A stretch of 64,000 nucleotides of DNA from Ralstonia sp. 25mfcol4.1 (GCF_900104095.1 NZ_FNJO01000011.1:62001-126000), one strand, 5' to 3'; counted from the stretch's first letter, positions 20,350 through 29,998 are shown. Notes: a model not told the origin generated them from the letters alone. Translations and numbers: made by a program.

Positions 20350-20935
20350 CGTCGCCGGCCGCCACGACTTCACGCCTGACGCCGAAGGGTGGGTGCCCGC
20401 CGCCCGCCGCGTGCCGTCGCCGAATTTCGATGCGCGGCCCGACGGCGCGCCGGTGGACGTGGTGGTCATCCACAACATCAGCCTGCCGCCCGGCCAGTTC
20501 GGCACGGGCGACATCGAGGCGTTCTTCCAGAACCGGCTCGATGCGTCGCGCCACCCGTTCTTCGAGACCATCCGCGATGTGCGTGTGTCGGCCCACTTCC
20601 TGATCGCCCGCGACGGCGAACTGGTGCAGTTCGTGGCCTGCACGGAGCGCGCGTGGCATGCCGGGCAGTCGGAATACTGCGGACGGCCCCGCTGCAACGA
20701 CTTCTCGATCGGTATCGAGATCGAGGGCGCCGACGACCAGCCATTCACGCCGGCCCAGTACGACACCGCCGCCGCGCTGGTGGCCGCGCTGCGCCGCGCG
20801 TACGCGATCCAGGGCATTGCCGGGCACAGCGACATCGCCCCGGGGCGCAAGACCGATCCGGGGCCGTATTTCGACTGGGACCGGTTTGCGACCTTGGCCG
20901 GCCTGCCTGCCGCGCTGCTGCCCTACCGGCCGTAA
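20342..20935 (+). CDS. ampD: 1,6-anhydro-N-acetylmuramyl-L-alanine amidase AmpD
   Basis: 197 residues. A cytoplasmic zinc amidase that removes the peptide from anhydro-muropeptides during cell-wall recycling; in many Gram-negatives its loss derepresses ampC. The first zinc ligand is in VVVIHNISLPP. RDGELVQFVACTERAWHAG, GIEIEGADDQPFTPAQY and GHSDIAPGRKTDPGPYFDW carry the remaining ligands and active-site residues. It overlaps the regulator's stop by 8 bp, so it is translationally tied to a sigma-54 regulator. The start at 20342 matches the family N-terminus. Confidence 0.95.
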   Translation: MPDVAGRHDFTPDAEGWVPAARRVPSPNFDARPDGAPVDVVVIHNISLPPGQFGTGDIEAFFQNRLDASRHPFFETIRDVRVSAHFLIARDGELVQFVACTERAWHAGQSEYCGRPRCNDFSIGIEIEGADDQPFTPAQYDTAAALVAALRRAYAIQGIAGHSDIAPGRKTDPGPYFDWDRFATLAGLPAALLPYRP

Positions 20936-21358
20936 TCCGCCAGCCGCCAGCCGCCAGCCGTATCGGCACGAATGATCCGATCTGTGTAGGGATAATCACT
21001 GTGTTGCGCAAACGCCGCAAAACGCCGGTCGGCGTCAAAACGGGGAATGTGGCGCCTGCAAAACCTCACGCACCGTTAGTTGTCATCGCGCTGAAAAATA
21101 CCGGCGCAGTTGCGTGTGCGCCGCTTCATTCCGGCGCAAGGGCCGCTACAATCGCGCCCCCGGCGATCACGCGCGCGCCCCATCCTGGGTCGCCTATCGG
21201 TGATCCATTCCCATTAAAAAATTTTCGAAATTTTGTGCGCCACCGAACGTGACGCCGCGAAGCCTTGAGGCAGCGCGCTTTGCGGGAATGTGGCGGCGCC
21301 GCACCGGACCGCCAAGACCCCAGACCGCGCTTGTCAAGACTGGTCATGCGGTCTCTTT
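20936..21358. other. Intergenic region upstream of nrdA, no gene seen
   Basis: No credible coding frame. It begins with a 7-bp CGCCAGC unit repeated three times (about 20938-20960) right after ampD. It contains one strikingly AT-rich island (21213-21235, A-run, TTTTCGAAA, T-run) in otherwise GC-rich DNA. This may be an architectural or promoter-proximal protein site. No intrinsic terminator for ampD is evident. Confidence 0.6.
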
Positions 21359-21405
21359 TCACTATACTTAGGCCCAGTTTTGAGCGGCACCACAACATCT
21401 AGTGG
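21359..21405 (+). promoter_or_regulatory. Probable nrdAB promoter with two NrdR boxes
   Basis: Two 16-bp sites match the NrdR box ACACwATATaTwGwGT. Site 1 (21359-21374, TCACTATACTTAGGCC) fits about 10 of 16 positions. Site 2 (21390-21405, CCACAACATCTAGTGG) fits about 12 of 16. Their starts are 31 bp apart, the three-helical-turn spacing typical of NrdR operators. The first overlaps a -10-like TATACT (21363-21368), with TGGTCA 16 bp upstream as -35. NrdR represses ribonucleotide reductase genes when bound by (d)ATP. The consensus is from memory. Confidence 0.65.
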
Positions 21406-21496
21406 TGCTACCGGGGAACCGGCCGGCAGGTGCAGCAATCGTCGCGGCAATATGCGACATCTACTGCATATGGATTAGCGGGTCGGCGCAGTACCG

Positions 21497-21591
21497 AAAG
21501 TCCCTAGCAAAGTGTCCGCACGAGCAGTTTGGTTCGCAACTGGCATCGCCTGAATCAAGTGACTTCTACAGCGCATTTTGCTAGGGACTTT
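21497..21591 (+). promoter_or_regulatory. Long-range stem in the nrdA leader
   Basis: A perfect 15-bp inverted repeat (21497-21511 and 21577-21591; arms contain GTCCCTAGC and GCTAGGGAC) flanks 65 nt in the untranslated leader, 57 bp before the nrdA ATG. In RNA it would close a large hairpin. With the promoter near 21363 the leader would be about 275 nt, long for a simple mRNA. It lacks the core of a cobalamin riboswitch and no poly-T follows. A regulatory RNA element or a DNA-level site are both possible. Confidence 0.55.
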
Positions 21592-21648
21592 GTCGTCTCA
21601 GTACAAGAACAGAAGTATTCATTTCAGGGTTAATACCGGAGTTACCTC

Positions 21649-24597
21649 ATGCAAACGGCCCAAAACGAACAACAAACCACCGGCGTGACTGGCGCAACCG
21701 GAATCGGTGGCGCAGCAGCCGGTAGCTCGCAGCAGAGCCCTGCCGGTGCAGGCGTTTCGTACCAGGACTACAAGCTGATCCGCCGCAACGGCGCCGTGGT
21801 GGCGTTCGAGCCGAACAAGATTGCCGTGGCGGTGACCAAGGCCTTCCTGGCCGTCAACGGCGGCCAGGGCGCGGCATCTGCCCGCGTGCGCGAGCTGGTG
21901 GAACAACTGACGCAGTCCGTGGTGCGCGCGCTGGTGCGCAGCCGTCCGAATGGCGGCACCTTCCATATCGAGGACGTGCAGGATCACGTGGAACTGGCGC
22001 TGATGCGCTCGGGCGAGCATGAGGTGGCCCGTGCCTATGTGCTGTACCGCGAAAAGCGCACGCAGGAGCGCGCCCAGGCCAACGCGCAGGCCGTGGCCCG
22101 CGTGCAGGAATCCGGCGCGTCGTTCAACGTGACCGACAACGGCGCAACGCGTCCGCTGGACCTGGCGGCGCTGCACGCGCTGATCGACAACGCCTGCAGC
22201 GGCCTGGGCAATGCCGTCAGCGCCGAGCCGATCCTGAAGGAAACGCTCAAGAACCTGTACGACGGCGTGCCGATGACGCAGGTCTACGACTCGGCCATCC
22301 TGGCCGCGCGTACGCTGATCGAGAAGGACCCGGCCTACAGCCAGGTGACTGCCCGTATCCTGCTGCACACGATCCGCAAGGAAATCCTGGGCGCCGAAGT
22401 GACCCAGGCCGAAATGTCGACGAAGTACGCCGAGTACTTCCCGAAGTTCATCGCCCGCGGTATCCAAGCCGAACTGCTGGACGAAAAGCTGGCCACGTAC
22501 GACCTGGCCCGCCTGGGTGCCGCGCTGGACGCCTCGCGCGACTTCCAGTTCAACTACCTGGGCCTGCAGACGCTGTACGACCGCTACTTCCTGCACGTTG
22601 ACGAAGTGCGCATCGAAATGCCGCAGGCGTTCTTCATGCGCGTGGCCATGGGCCTGACGCTGGAAGAAAAGGATCGCGAAGCCCGCGCCATCGAGTTCTA
22701 CCAGCTGCTGTCGTCGTTCGACTTCATGTCGTCGACCCCGACGCTGTTCAACTCGGGCACGCGCCGCTCGCAGCTGTCGTCGTGCTACCTGACCACGGTG
22801 TCGGACGACCTGGAAGGCATCTACGAAGCCCTGAAGGAAAACGCGCTGCTGTCGAAGTTCGCCGGCGGCCTGGGCAACGACTGGACCAACGTGCGCGCGC
22901 TGGGCTCGCACATCAAGGGCACCAACGGCAAGTCGCAGGGCGTGGTGCCGTTCCTGAAGGTGGTCAACGACACGGCCGTGGCCGTGAACCAGGGCGGCAA
23001 GCGCAAGGGCGCGGTCTGCGCGTACCTGGAAACCTGGCACCTGGACATCGAGGAATTCCTGGAACTGCGCAAGAACACCGGCGACGACCGCCGCCGCACG
23101 CACGACATGAACACGGCCAACTGGATTCCGGACCTGTTCATGAAGCGCGTGATGGAAAACGGCGAATGGACGCTGTTCTCGCCGGCCACCTGCCCGGACC
23201 TGCACGACAAGGTGGGCAAGGCCTTCGAGCAGGCCTACCTGGGCTACGAAGCCAAGGCTGCCAACGGCGAACTGAAGCTGTTCAAGAAGGTGCCGGCCAT
23301 GCAGCTGTGGCGCAAGATGCTGGGCATGCTGTTCGAGACCGGCCATCCGTGGATCACGTTCAAGGACCCGTGCAACATCCGCAGCCCGCAGCAGCACGTG
23401 GGCGTGGTGCATAGCTCGAACCTGTGCACGGAAATCACGCTGAACACGAACGAAAGCGAAATCGCCGTGTGCAACCTGGGTTCGGTGAACCTGGTGGCCC
23501 ACCTGAAGCAGCAGGCCGACGGCACGCACGTGCTGGACCACGCCAAGCTGCAGAAGACGATCCGCACCGCGATGCGCATGCTCGACAACGTGATCGACAT
23601 CAACTACTACGCGGTGGAGAAGGCGCGCAATTCGAACCTGCGCCACCGTCCGGTGGGCATGGGCATCATGGGCTTCCAGGACTGCCTGCACGTGCTGCGC
23701 ACGCCGTACGCCAGCGACGCCGCGGTGAAGTTCGCCGACACGTCGATGGAAGCGGTCTGCTACTACGCGTACCACGCATCGACCGAACTGGCCGAAGAGC
23801 GCGGCCGCTACAGCACGTACGAGGGTTCGCTGTGGGACCGTGGCATCCTGCCGCAGGACTCGCTGAAGCTGCTGGCCGAAGAGCGCGGCGGCTACCTGGA
23901 CGTGGACCTGTCGTCGACGATGGACTGGGACAGCCTGCGCGCCCGCATCAAGCAGCACGGCATGCGCAATTCGAACTGCATCGCGATCGCCCCGACCGCG
24001 ACCATTTCGAACATCATCGGCGTGTCCGCCTGCATCGAGCCGACGTTCCAGAACCTGTACGTGAAGTCGAACCTGTCGGGCGAATTCACGGTGGTGAACG
24101 ACTACCTGGTGCGCGACCTGAAGGACCGCGGCCTGTGGGACGAAGTGATGGTTGCCGACCTGAAGTACTTCGACGGTTCGCTGGCCCGCATCGACCGCAT
24201 CCCGCAAGACCTGCGCGACATCTACGCCACCGCGTTCGAAGTGGAGCCGACCTGGCTGGTGGAGGCCGCAAGCCGCCGCCAGAAGTGGATCGACCAGGCC
24301 CAGTCGCTGAACATCTACATGGCCGGCGCATCGGGCAAGAAGCTGGACGACACGTACAAGCTGGCATGGCTGCGTGGCCTGAAGACCACGTACTACCTGC
24401 GCACGATGGCCGCCACGCACGTGGAGAAGTCCACCGTGACGCGCGGTTCGCTGAACGCGGTGTCGTCGGGCGCGGACGGCCAGTCGGCCATCGACGCGGC
24501 CGCCGCCGCGGCCCCGGCCATGCCGGAAGCCGAAGGCGCCGTCTGCACGATGCGTCCGGGCGACCCCGGCTTCGAAGAGTGCGAAGCCTGCCAGTAA
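21649..24597 (+). CDS. nrdA: Class Ia ribonucleoside-diphosphate reductase, alpha subunit
   Basis: 982 residues, longer than the E. coli 761. It reduces ribonucleoside diphosphates to deoxy forms. After a low-complexity 35-residue N-terminus comes an ATP-cone (KLIRRNGAVVAFEPNKIAVAVTKAF, about 43-140), the site of allosteric activity control. Active-site elements are SSCYLTTV, NLCTEI (cysteine 593) and CNLGSVNL. The redox pair is in the C-terminal FEECEACQ, a CxxC that thioredoxin would reload. The start at 21649 follows GGAG and gives MQTAQNEQ. nrdB follows after 137 bp. Confidence 0.96.
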   Translation: MQTAQNEQQTTGVTGATGIGGAAAGSSQQSPAGAGVSYQDYKLIRRNGAVVAFEPNKIAVAVTKAFLAVNGGQGAASARVRELVEQLTQSVVRALVRSRPNGGTFHIEDVQDHVELALMRSGEHEVARAYVLYREKRTQERAQANAQAVARVQESGASFNVTDNGATRPLDLAALHALIDNACSGLGNAVSAEPILKETLKNLYDGVPMTQVYDSAILAARTLIEKDPAYSQVTARILLHTIRKEILGAEVTQAEMSTKYAEYFPKFIARGIQAELLDEKLATYDLARLGAALDASRDFQFNYLGLQTLYDRYFLHVDEVRIEMPQAFFMRVAMGLTLEEKDREARAIEFYQLLSSFDFMSSTPTLFNSGTRRSQLSSCYLTTVSDDLEGIYEALKENALLSKFAGGLGNDWTNVRALGSHIKGTNGKSQGVVPFLKVVNDTAVAVNQGGKRKGAVCAYLETWHLDIEEFLELRKNTGDDRRRTHDMNTANWIPDLFMKRVMENGEWTLFSPATCPDLHDKVGKAFEQAYLGYEAKAANGELKLFKKVPAMQLWRKMLGMLFETGHPWITFKDPCNIRSPQQHVGVVHSSNLCTEITLNTNESEIAVCNLGSVNLVAHLKQQADGTHVLDHAKLQKTIRTAMRMLDNVIDINYYAVEKARNSNLRHRPVGMGIMGFQDCLHVLRTPYASDAAVKFADTSMEAVCYYAYHASTELAEERGRYSTYEGSLWDRGILPQDSLKLLAEERGGYLDVDLSSTMDWDSLRARIKQHGMRNSNCIAIAPTATISNIIGVSACIEPTFQNLYVKSNLSGEFTVVNDYLVRDLKDRGLWDEVMVADLKYFDGSLARIDRIPQDLRDIYATAFEVEPTWLVEAASRRQKWIDQAQSLNIYMAGASGKKLDDTYKLAWLRGLKTTYYLRTMAATHVEKSTVTRGSLNAVSSGADGQSAIDAAAAAAPAMPEAEGAVCTMRPGDPGFEECEACQ

Positions 24598-24623
24598 CGT
24601 AATACCAACCCCCTCGGTTTTCT

Positions 24624-24649
24624 CCCCTCTCCCGCATGCGGGAGAGGGG
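24624..24649. repeat. REP-like palindrome, copy 1 (nrdA-nrdB)
   Basis: A perfect 26-bp palindrome centred on GCATGC, with arms CCCCTCTCCC and GGGAGAGGGG. Related hairpins lie at 59004-59034 and 62434-62458. Here it sits between two genes of one operon, so it may influence mRNA stability or the NrdA/NrdB ratio rather than terminate. Confidence 0.8.
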
Positions 24650-24734
24650 CCGGGGGAGAGGGCCGGCGCATCCTGACCCGGATGCGTGATGCTGGCCACC
24701 AGCCGCCCCTAATCGAATCATCGGAGAACACAAC

Positions 24735-25925
24735 ATGCTGAGCTGGGACGACGACGTTCAAGCCACGCCGCAAGCTGCCCCGCAGCCTGCCCTGCAACCC
24801 GCCGCGCCGTCCGCCACGCCCGACCAGCAAGGCGTACTGCCGCCGGCCGCCACCGCGCCGACGGGCATCCTCGGCAACAACCCGAACGCCGCCGCCGCCC
24901 AGAGCACGCGCCGCGTGAACGCCGCCGACAAGCGCGTGATCAACGGCGCCACCGACGTGAACCAGCTGGTGCCGTTCAAGTACAAGTGGGCGTGGGAAAA
25001 GTACCTGGCCGGCTGCGCCAACCACTGGATGCCGCAGGAAATCAACATGTCGCGCGACATCGCCCTGTGGAAGGACCCGAACGGTCTGACCGAGGACGAG
25101 CGCCGCATCATCAAGCGCAACCTGGGCTTTTTCGTGACGGCCGACTCGCTGGCCGCCAACAACATCGTGCTGGGCACCTACCGCCAGATCACGGCGCCGG
25201 AATGCCGCCAGTACCTGCTGCGCCAGGCCTTCGAAGAGGCGATCCACACGCACGCGTACCAGTACATCGTGGAATCGCTGGGCCTGAACGAGGCCGAGAT
25301 CTTCAACGCGTACCATGAAGTGCAGTCGATCCGCGACAAGGACGAGTTCCTGATCCCGTTCATCGACACGCTGACCGATCCGTCGTTCAAGACCGGCACG
25401 CCGGAGAACGACCAGAAGCTGCTGAAGAGCCTGATCGTCTTCGCCTGCATCATGGAAGGCCTGTTCTTCTACGTGGGCTTCACGCAGATCCTGGCCATGG
25501 GCCGCCAGAACAAGATGACCGGTGCCGCCGAGCAGTACCAGTACATCCTGCGCGACGAATCGCTGCACTGCAACTTCGGCATCGACCTGATCAACCAGAT
25601 CAAGCTCGAGAACCCGCACCTGTGGACGCCCGAGTTCAAGGCCGAGATCACCGAACTGTTCAAGAAGGCCGTGGATCTGGAATACCGCTACGCCGAGGAC
25701 ACCATGCCGCGCGGCGTGCTGGGTCTGAACGCGCCGATGTTCAAGGGCTACCTGCGCTACATCTGCAACCGCCGCTGCCAGCAGATCGGCCTGGAACAGC
25801 TGTTCCCGAACGAGGAAAACCCGTTCCCGTGGATGAGCGAGATGATCGACCTGAAGAAGGAACGCAACTTCTTCGAGACGCGCGTGATCGAGTACCAGAC
25901 CGGCGGCGCGCTGTCGTGGGACTGA
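24735..25925 (+). CDS. nrdB: Class Ia ribonucleoside-diphosphate reductase, beta subunit
   Basis: 396 residues. It carries the diiron-tyrosyl radical cofactor for NrdA. Iron ligands are expected in [13 protein letters not shown] and [10 protein letters not shown]. The helix [18 protein letters not shown] precedes them, and the C-terminus binds NrdA. The first 70 residues (alanine/proline-rich, [19 protein letters not shown]) form a low-complexity extension before the conserved [19 protein letters not shown]. It ends at an intrinsic terminator. Confidence 0.96.
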   Translation: MLSWDDDVQATPQAAPQPALQPAAPSATPDQQGVLPPAATAPTGILGNNPNAAAAQSTRRVNAADKRVINGATDVNQLVPFKYKWAWEKYLAGCANHWMPQEINMSRDIALWKDPNGLTEDERRIIKRNLGFFVTADSLAANNIVLGTYRQITAPECRQYLLRQAFEEAIHTHAYQYIVESLGLNEAEIFNAYHEVQSIRDKDEFLIPFIDTLTDPSFKTGTPENDQKLLKSLIVFACIMEGLFFYVGFTQILAMGRQNKMTGAAEQYQYILRDESLHCNFGIDLINQIKLENPHLWTPEFKAEITELFKKAVDLEYRYAEDTMPRGVLGLNAPMFKGYLRYICNRRCQQIGLEQLFPNEENPFPWMSEMIDLKKERNFFETRVIEYQTGGALSWD

Positions 25926-25998
25926 CCGATTGAAGGGTCGGCTGCACAGCGGTAACTACATGCATTGAACAGTCCACGCAGCCAGGACGGGTGAGGAG

Positions 25999-26032
25999 CG
26001 GCCATCGGGTGAGAACCCGGTGGCCGTTTTTC
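25999..26032 (+). terminator. Rho-independent terminator after nrdB
   Basis: A 12-bp stem (CGGCCATCGGGT with ACCCGGTGGCCG, one T-G pair) with a GAGA-type loop, followed by five T. Confidence 0.88.
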
Positions 26033-26092
26033 TTTGGGGCGGGGAATGTCCGGGGTGGGGCAGAAGCCGGGCGCGCGCCCGGCAACCATCGC

Positions 26093-27082
26093 TCAATCCG
26101 CCGTCGCCCCCGACCGCTTCACCACGGCCGACCACTTCCTGATCTCGCTGTCGACGAACTTGCCGGTTTCGGCCGGCGTCATCGGCATCGGCTCGGATCC
26201 GCGGTCGGTGATGAACTTGTGCAGTTCGGGCGATTGCAGCGCCTTCACCGTTTCCGCGTTGAGCTGGGTGACGATGGCCGGCGGGGTGCCGGCGGGGGCC
26301 ATCATCACGGCCCAGCCCAGCGCCTCGAACCCCGGCACGCCCTGTTCGCGCACGGTGGGCACCGATGGCAACTGCGGCACGCGCCTGGCCGTGGTCACCG
26401 CCAGCGGCAGCGCCTTGTTCGTCTGGATCAGCGGCATGGCGGCGGTGACCGAGTCCACCATCAGCGGAATCTGGTTGCCCAGGAAGTCGGCCTGGGCCGG
26501 GCCGCTGCCCTTGTACGGGATATGGACGATAAACGTGCCGGTCTGCGCCTTGAGCATCTCGGCGGACAGGTGCTGCGTGCCGCCAATGCCTGCGCTGGCG
26601 TAGCTGTACTTGCCCGGCGCGGCCTTGGCCTTGGCGATCAGGTCCCGCAGCGAAGTGAAGCCCGACTGCGGCGTGGCCAGGAACACCAGCGGCACCGAGA
26701 ACACGCCCGACACCGGCGCAAAGTCCTGGCGCGGGTCGTAATTGAGCTTCTTGTACAGCGTCTGGTTGATGGCCATGGCGCTGCCGGCCATCACGATCGT
26801 GTAGCCGTCGGCCGGGGCCTTGGCGGCCACTTCCATGCCGATGTTGCCGCCGGCGCCGGCCCGGTTTTCCACGATCACCGACTGGCCCAGCTGCTTGCCG
26901 AGCTTTTCGGCCAGCGCGCGGGCGAAGATATCGGTGGCCTGCCCCGGCGGGAACGGCACGATGAGCTTGATGGGGCGGTCTGCTGGCCAGGCGGCGTGGG
27001 CCGTGCCGGCGGCGGCCAGCAGCAGGGCGGCCAGCGTACGTGCCGCAAAAGCGGGGCTGGCAAAGGGGCGCAACGACTTCAA
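26093..27082 (-). CDS. Bug-family periplasmic solute-binding receptor (1)
   Basis: 329 residues with a signal peptide ([18 protein letters not shown], mature from AWPADRP). The family signature is present: [46 protein letters not shown], and the C-terminal [15 protein letters not shown]. Bug proteins are TctC-like receptors for carboxylates, heavily expanded in Bordetella and Cupriavidus, mostly without transporter partners. No TctA or TctB is nearby. It is divergent from the oxidoreductase at 27250. The ligand is unknown. Confidence 0.93.
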   Translation of the reverse strand: MKSLRPFASPAFAARTLAALLLAAAGTAHAAWPADRPIKLIVPFPPGQATDIFARALAEKLGKQLGQSVIVENRAGAGGNIGMEVAAKAPADGYTIVMAGSAMAINQTLYKKLNYDPRQDFAPVSGVFSVPLVFLATPQSGFTSLRDLIAKAKAAPGKYSYASAGIGGTQHLSAEMLKAQTGTFIVHIPYKGSGPAQADFLGNQIPLMVDSVTAAMPLIQTNKALPLAVTTARRVPQLPSVPTVREQGVPGFEALGWAVMMAPAGTPPAIVTQLNAETVKALQSPELHKFITDRGSEPMPMTPAETGKFVDSEIRKWSAVVKRSGATAD

Positions 27083-27249
27083 GGGGGTCTCCTCAACGGG
27101 TCTGGATGGCGATGACGTCTTTGTCCGTGGCGTCTTTTTGCTGTTTTGACCAGATTCTACGCGCGCTTCGCTTTCAGAATCGCCTCAAAGACGCTGGGCA
27201 AATGGCCGCATACGATCGTTCGCGGATCTCAACCAAGGAGAACGACACG

Positions 27250-28215
27250 ATGCGAGCCGTAGTAGTGCAACAGCTGGGCGAAGTCCCGCGCTTTACCGAA
27301 TTCCGCGATCCCGAGCCGCGCGCCGGCGAAGTCATGGTGCGTGTCTGCGCGGCAGTGATCCGGCCGGCGGACCTGGCCATCGCACGCGGGCACCATGCCT
27401 GCATGCCGCTGGAATTGCCCTATATCTGCGGCCGCGACGGCGTTGGCTACCTGGCCGACGGGCGGCGCGTATATTTCCGCGCGGGCCGCAGTCCGTTTGG
27501 TGCGATGGCGGAGTTCGTACCGGCGCAATGGGTGGTGCCGATACCCGACCCGGTCGCTTCCGCCGACGCCGCCGCATTGGTGGGGCCGGCGCTGGGCGCC
27601 TGGCTGCCACTGGCGGCGCGTGCGGACCTGGCGCCCGGCGAGACGGTGCTGATCCTGGGGGCCGCCGGGCTGGCGGGGCGCCTGGCCATGCAGGCGGCGC
27701 GGCTGCAGGGCGCCGGGCGCGTCATCGTGGCGGCACACCGCATCGACCTGCAGACCATGCCGGGCGCCGATGCGCAGATCGATCTCGGCCAGGCGCCCAG
27801 CCTGTTGCAGCATGCATTCGCCAGCCATGCCGCCGATGGCATCGACGTGGTGCTCGATTTTGTCTGGGGCGAGACGCTGGAGCTGCTGCTGTCGGCGCTG
27901 GTCCAGGCGGGTGGCGCATCGGCCCTGCCGGCCGACCACGCCACGCGTGTGGTGTCCGTGGTCGACCGCCGGGCGGCCAGCGTCATGCTGGCGCCGATCG
28001 CGCTGCGCGACTCACGCGCGGTGCTGATGGGGTGGGGCCCCGCCAGCCATCCTCCGGCCGAAGATCTGCGCTTCCTGGTCGAGGATGTCCTGGGCTGCAT
28101 GCACGCCGGCTACCTGTCGATCGATCCGCCGGGGCAGTTGCCGATGTGCGAGGTGGCGACCGCCTGGCGCCAGGCGGGCGAACCCGGCCAGCGCGTGGTG
28201 CTGACGCTGGACTGA
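27250..28215 (+). CDS. Zinc-independent alcohol dehydrogenase / quinone oxidoreductase family (MDR)
   Basis: 321 residues. MDR-superfamily enzymes reduce enones, quinones or similar carbonyls with NAD(P)H. The N-terminal GroES-like domain shows MRAVVVQQLGEVPRFTEF and ICGRDGVGYLADG. The Rossmann motif is GAAGLAGRLAMQAARLQG (about residues 137-154). Zinc-ligand cysteines are not evident, which favours the quinone-reductase branch. The ATG at 27250 follows AAGGAG; the frame is open upstream without support. The substrate is unknown. Confidence 0.82.
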   Translation: MRAVVVQQLGEVPRFTEFRDPEPRAGEVMVRVCAAVIRPADLAIARGHHACMPLELPYICGRDGVGYLADGRRVYFRAGRSPFGAMAEFVPAQWVVPIPDPVASADAAALVGPALGAWLPLAARADLAPGETVLILGAAGLAGRLAMQAARLQGAGRVIVAAHRIDLQTMPGADAQIDLGQAPSLLQHAFASHAADGIDVVLDFVWGETLELLLSALVQAGGASALPADHATRVVSVVDRRAASVMLAPIALRDSRAVLMGWGPASHPPAEDLRFLVEDVLGCMHAGYLSIDPPGQLPMCEVATAWRQAGEPGQRVVLTLD

Positions 28216-28287
28216 GATGCGTGCTCCCACCGCGGCCCGGCGCAGGGCCGGGGCGCGGAGACGGTCAGCAAAAGGGCGGAGCGGGGC

Positions 28288-29223
28288 TCAGGCGGCCTTG
28301 CGCTGGTCAGCCGGCATCGCGCCTTCGGCCTTGCGCTCGCCGCCGAGCGCGTCGGTCAGGTCGGCCAGCATGCCCGCCAATTCGCCGGCCATCAGGGCGA
28401 AATCGGCGTCAAAGCGTTCGTTCTCGTCGTGGAGCGTGGCGTCGGCCTGTTCCTTGATCACGTCGAGCGGATTCACGCGCTTGACCGCCAGCGCGTCGGT
28501 CAGCACGAACGACACGCGGTCGTTCCAGGTCATGGCCAGCCGCGTGCATCGCTTGCCGGCTTCGATATGGCGACGCAGGTCTTCGGGATCGAGCGGATGA
28601 CGCACGTAGCGCACGGTGGCCTTGGTCTCGCTGCTCGATTGCAGTTCGATTTCCTGATCGACCGTGAAACCGGCCGGTGCGGTGTCGGTGGCCAGCCACT
28701 CGGTCATGGCCGCCACCGGCGACAGGTTGACCTGCAGGCCCACCACGGGCAGCGGGTCGATGGCCTTGAACAGCATGCCGCGCACTTCGTCGGCCTTGGC
28801 CGTGCCGGCCGCGTCGATGGCCAGCCAGCCGTTGACGGGGTCGATCCACACACGGGTATCGCGGCGGATGCTGAAGGCGCGCGGCAGCAGTTCCTCGGTG
28901 ACCTGCTCCTTCAGTTCCTTCAGCTGCTTGCGGCCCGGCTTGAAGCCTTGCTGCTCCTCGATTTCGGCGGCACGCGCCTTGGTGACCTGATTGACCACGG
29001 TGGCGGGCAGCAGCTTCTTTTCGGTGCGCAGCACCAGCAGCATCTGCTTGTTGACGCAATGCACAAGCTGGTCGTTGTCGCGCGGCGACGCCCAGCCCTG
29101 GGTCTGCATTTCCAGGCTGGTGCCCGGGTAAAACGCGTGTTTGGCCAGGCAGGCCTCAACGTCTTCTGCACTCAGCGTCCACGGGGCGGAGAAACGATGA
29201 ATCTGGAGATTCTTGAACCACAT
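28288..29223 (-). CDS. rdgC: Recombination-associated protein RdgC
   Basis: 311 residues, close to the E. coli length. RdgC is a ring-shaped DNA-binding protein that limits RecA filaments. The N-terminus [20 protein letters not shown] is family-typical, as are [36 protein letters not shown] and the C-terminal [18 protein letters not shown]. It stands alone, between the oxidoreductase and the SYLF gene. Confidence 0.95.
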   Translation of the reverse strand: MWFKNLQIHRFSAPWTLSAEDVEACLAKHAFYPGTSLEMQTQGWASPRDNDQLVHCVNKQMLLVLRTEKKLLPATVVNQVTKARAAEIEEQQGFKPGRKQLKELKEQVTEELLPRAFSIRRDTRVWIDPVNGWLAIDAAGTAKADEVRGMLFKAIDPLPVVGLQVNLSPVAAMTEWLATDTAPAGFTVDQEIELQSSSETKATVRYVRHPLDPEDLRRHIEAGKRCTRLAMTWNDRVSFVLTDALAVKRVNPLDVIKEQADATLHDENERFDADFALMAGELAGMLADLTDALGGERKAEGAMPADQRKAA

Positions 29224-29299
29224 GAGAATTCGGCCTCGCGTGCGGGTTGGAAAATTGGCAAGGGACGAATTCTAACGGCTTGGCGCAGGGGTGAAACGA

Positions 29300-29351
29300 A
29301 GAAAAGCGGCGCCCATGTTACGGAATGCAAGTGTTCCGCAACGTGGGCGCC
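29300..29351 (-). terminator. Terminator of the SYLF lipoprotein gene
   Basis: A long hairpin: outer arms 29308-29319 and 29340-29351 (11 of 12 pair, GGCGCC at the base) and inner arms CGGAA and TTCCG. Read on the minus strand it is followed by GCTTTTCTT. It lies 48 bp after the stop of the gene at 29399 and fits a Rho-independent terminator. Confidence 0.75.
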
Positions 29352-29398
29352 GTGTGGTACGCAACGGATGGGCGCCGGGCAGGCGCCGGACCCGCCTG

Positions 29399-29998
29399 TC
29401 AGATATTGAGCTTCGAGATCTTGGTGCCTTCCAGGCTCAGGCCGGCCATCAGGCCCGCGTTGGTCATGGCAAAGCCGATGATCGGCTGCTGGGCTGTGTT
29501 GGTGTCGATCTGGCCATTGGCACCGATCGTGGCCAGCGCCACCGTGGCGTCGGCGCCCACCTGCCAGCCGCTGCTGCGCACGAACTTGTCGTAGGCGTCC
29601 TGGGTCATGAACATCAGGATGAAGGCCTTGGACTGTGCGCCGATCTGCCAGCCGACCGAGCCCGAAATGGCCCGGTAGTAGCCGCGGTCCGCACCGCCGG
29701 AACGGAGCACGCCGTCGCCGTACTCGCCGCCGACGATAAAGCCTGCCGACAGCAGTTTCGGGAAGATCAGGATGCCCTTGGCCTTGGCGCCCAGATCCCG
29801 CGCGCCATTGGCAGTGGAATAGAGGCGGTTCAGCGTGTCAGTGGCGCCCGTATCGATCTCGCGACGCTTGGACGCTGCGTCGCCCGAGTCTTTGGGGCCG
29901 GTGAAGCTACATCCTGCAAGCGACAGGGCGCCCACGGACAGACCGGTGAGGCCGACAACCCCGGCACTGCCGGCGGACAGGAAGGTTCGACGTTTCAT
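29399..29998 (-). CDS. SYLF-domain lipoprotein (BPSL1445 family)
   Basis: 199 residues. The signal MKRRTFLSAGSAGVVGL ends in the lipobox LSLAGC (cysteine 30); the RR pair followed by FL resembles a Tat signal. The SYLF core shows RDLGAKAKGILIFPKLLSAGFIVGGEYGDG and SVGWQIGAQSKAFILMFM. SYLF domains bind lipids in eukaryotic homologues. Bacterial members are secreted or membrane-anchored and of unknown role. It is monocistronic with its own terminator. Confidence 0.88.
   Translation of the reverse strand: MKRRTFLSAGSAGVVGLTGLSVGALSLAGCSFTGPKDSGDAASKRREIDTGATDTLNRLYSTANGARDLGAKAKGILIFPKLLSAGFIVGGEYGDGVLRSGGADRGYYRAISGSVGWQIGAQSKAFILMFMTQDAYDKFVRSSGWQVGADATVALATIGANGQIDTNTAQQPIIGFAMTNAGLMAGLSLEGTKISKLNI

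Noticed and set aside
20936..21358. DnaA boxes upstream of nrdA (as in E. coli)
   Set aside because: GGATAATCACTG near 20990 and similar words do not match TTATCCACA well enough on either strand.
21619..24699. A 1026-codon open frame antisense to nrdA
   Set aside because: It mirrors the GC-rich third positions of nrdA, has a histidine/arginine/valine-heavy composition without domains, and nrdA on the other strand is certain. It is a shadow frame.
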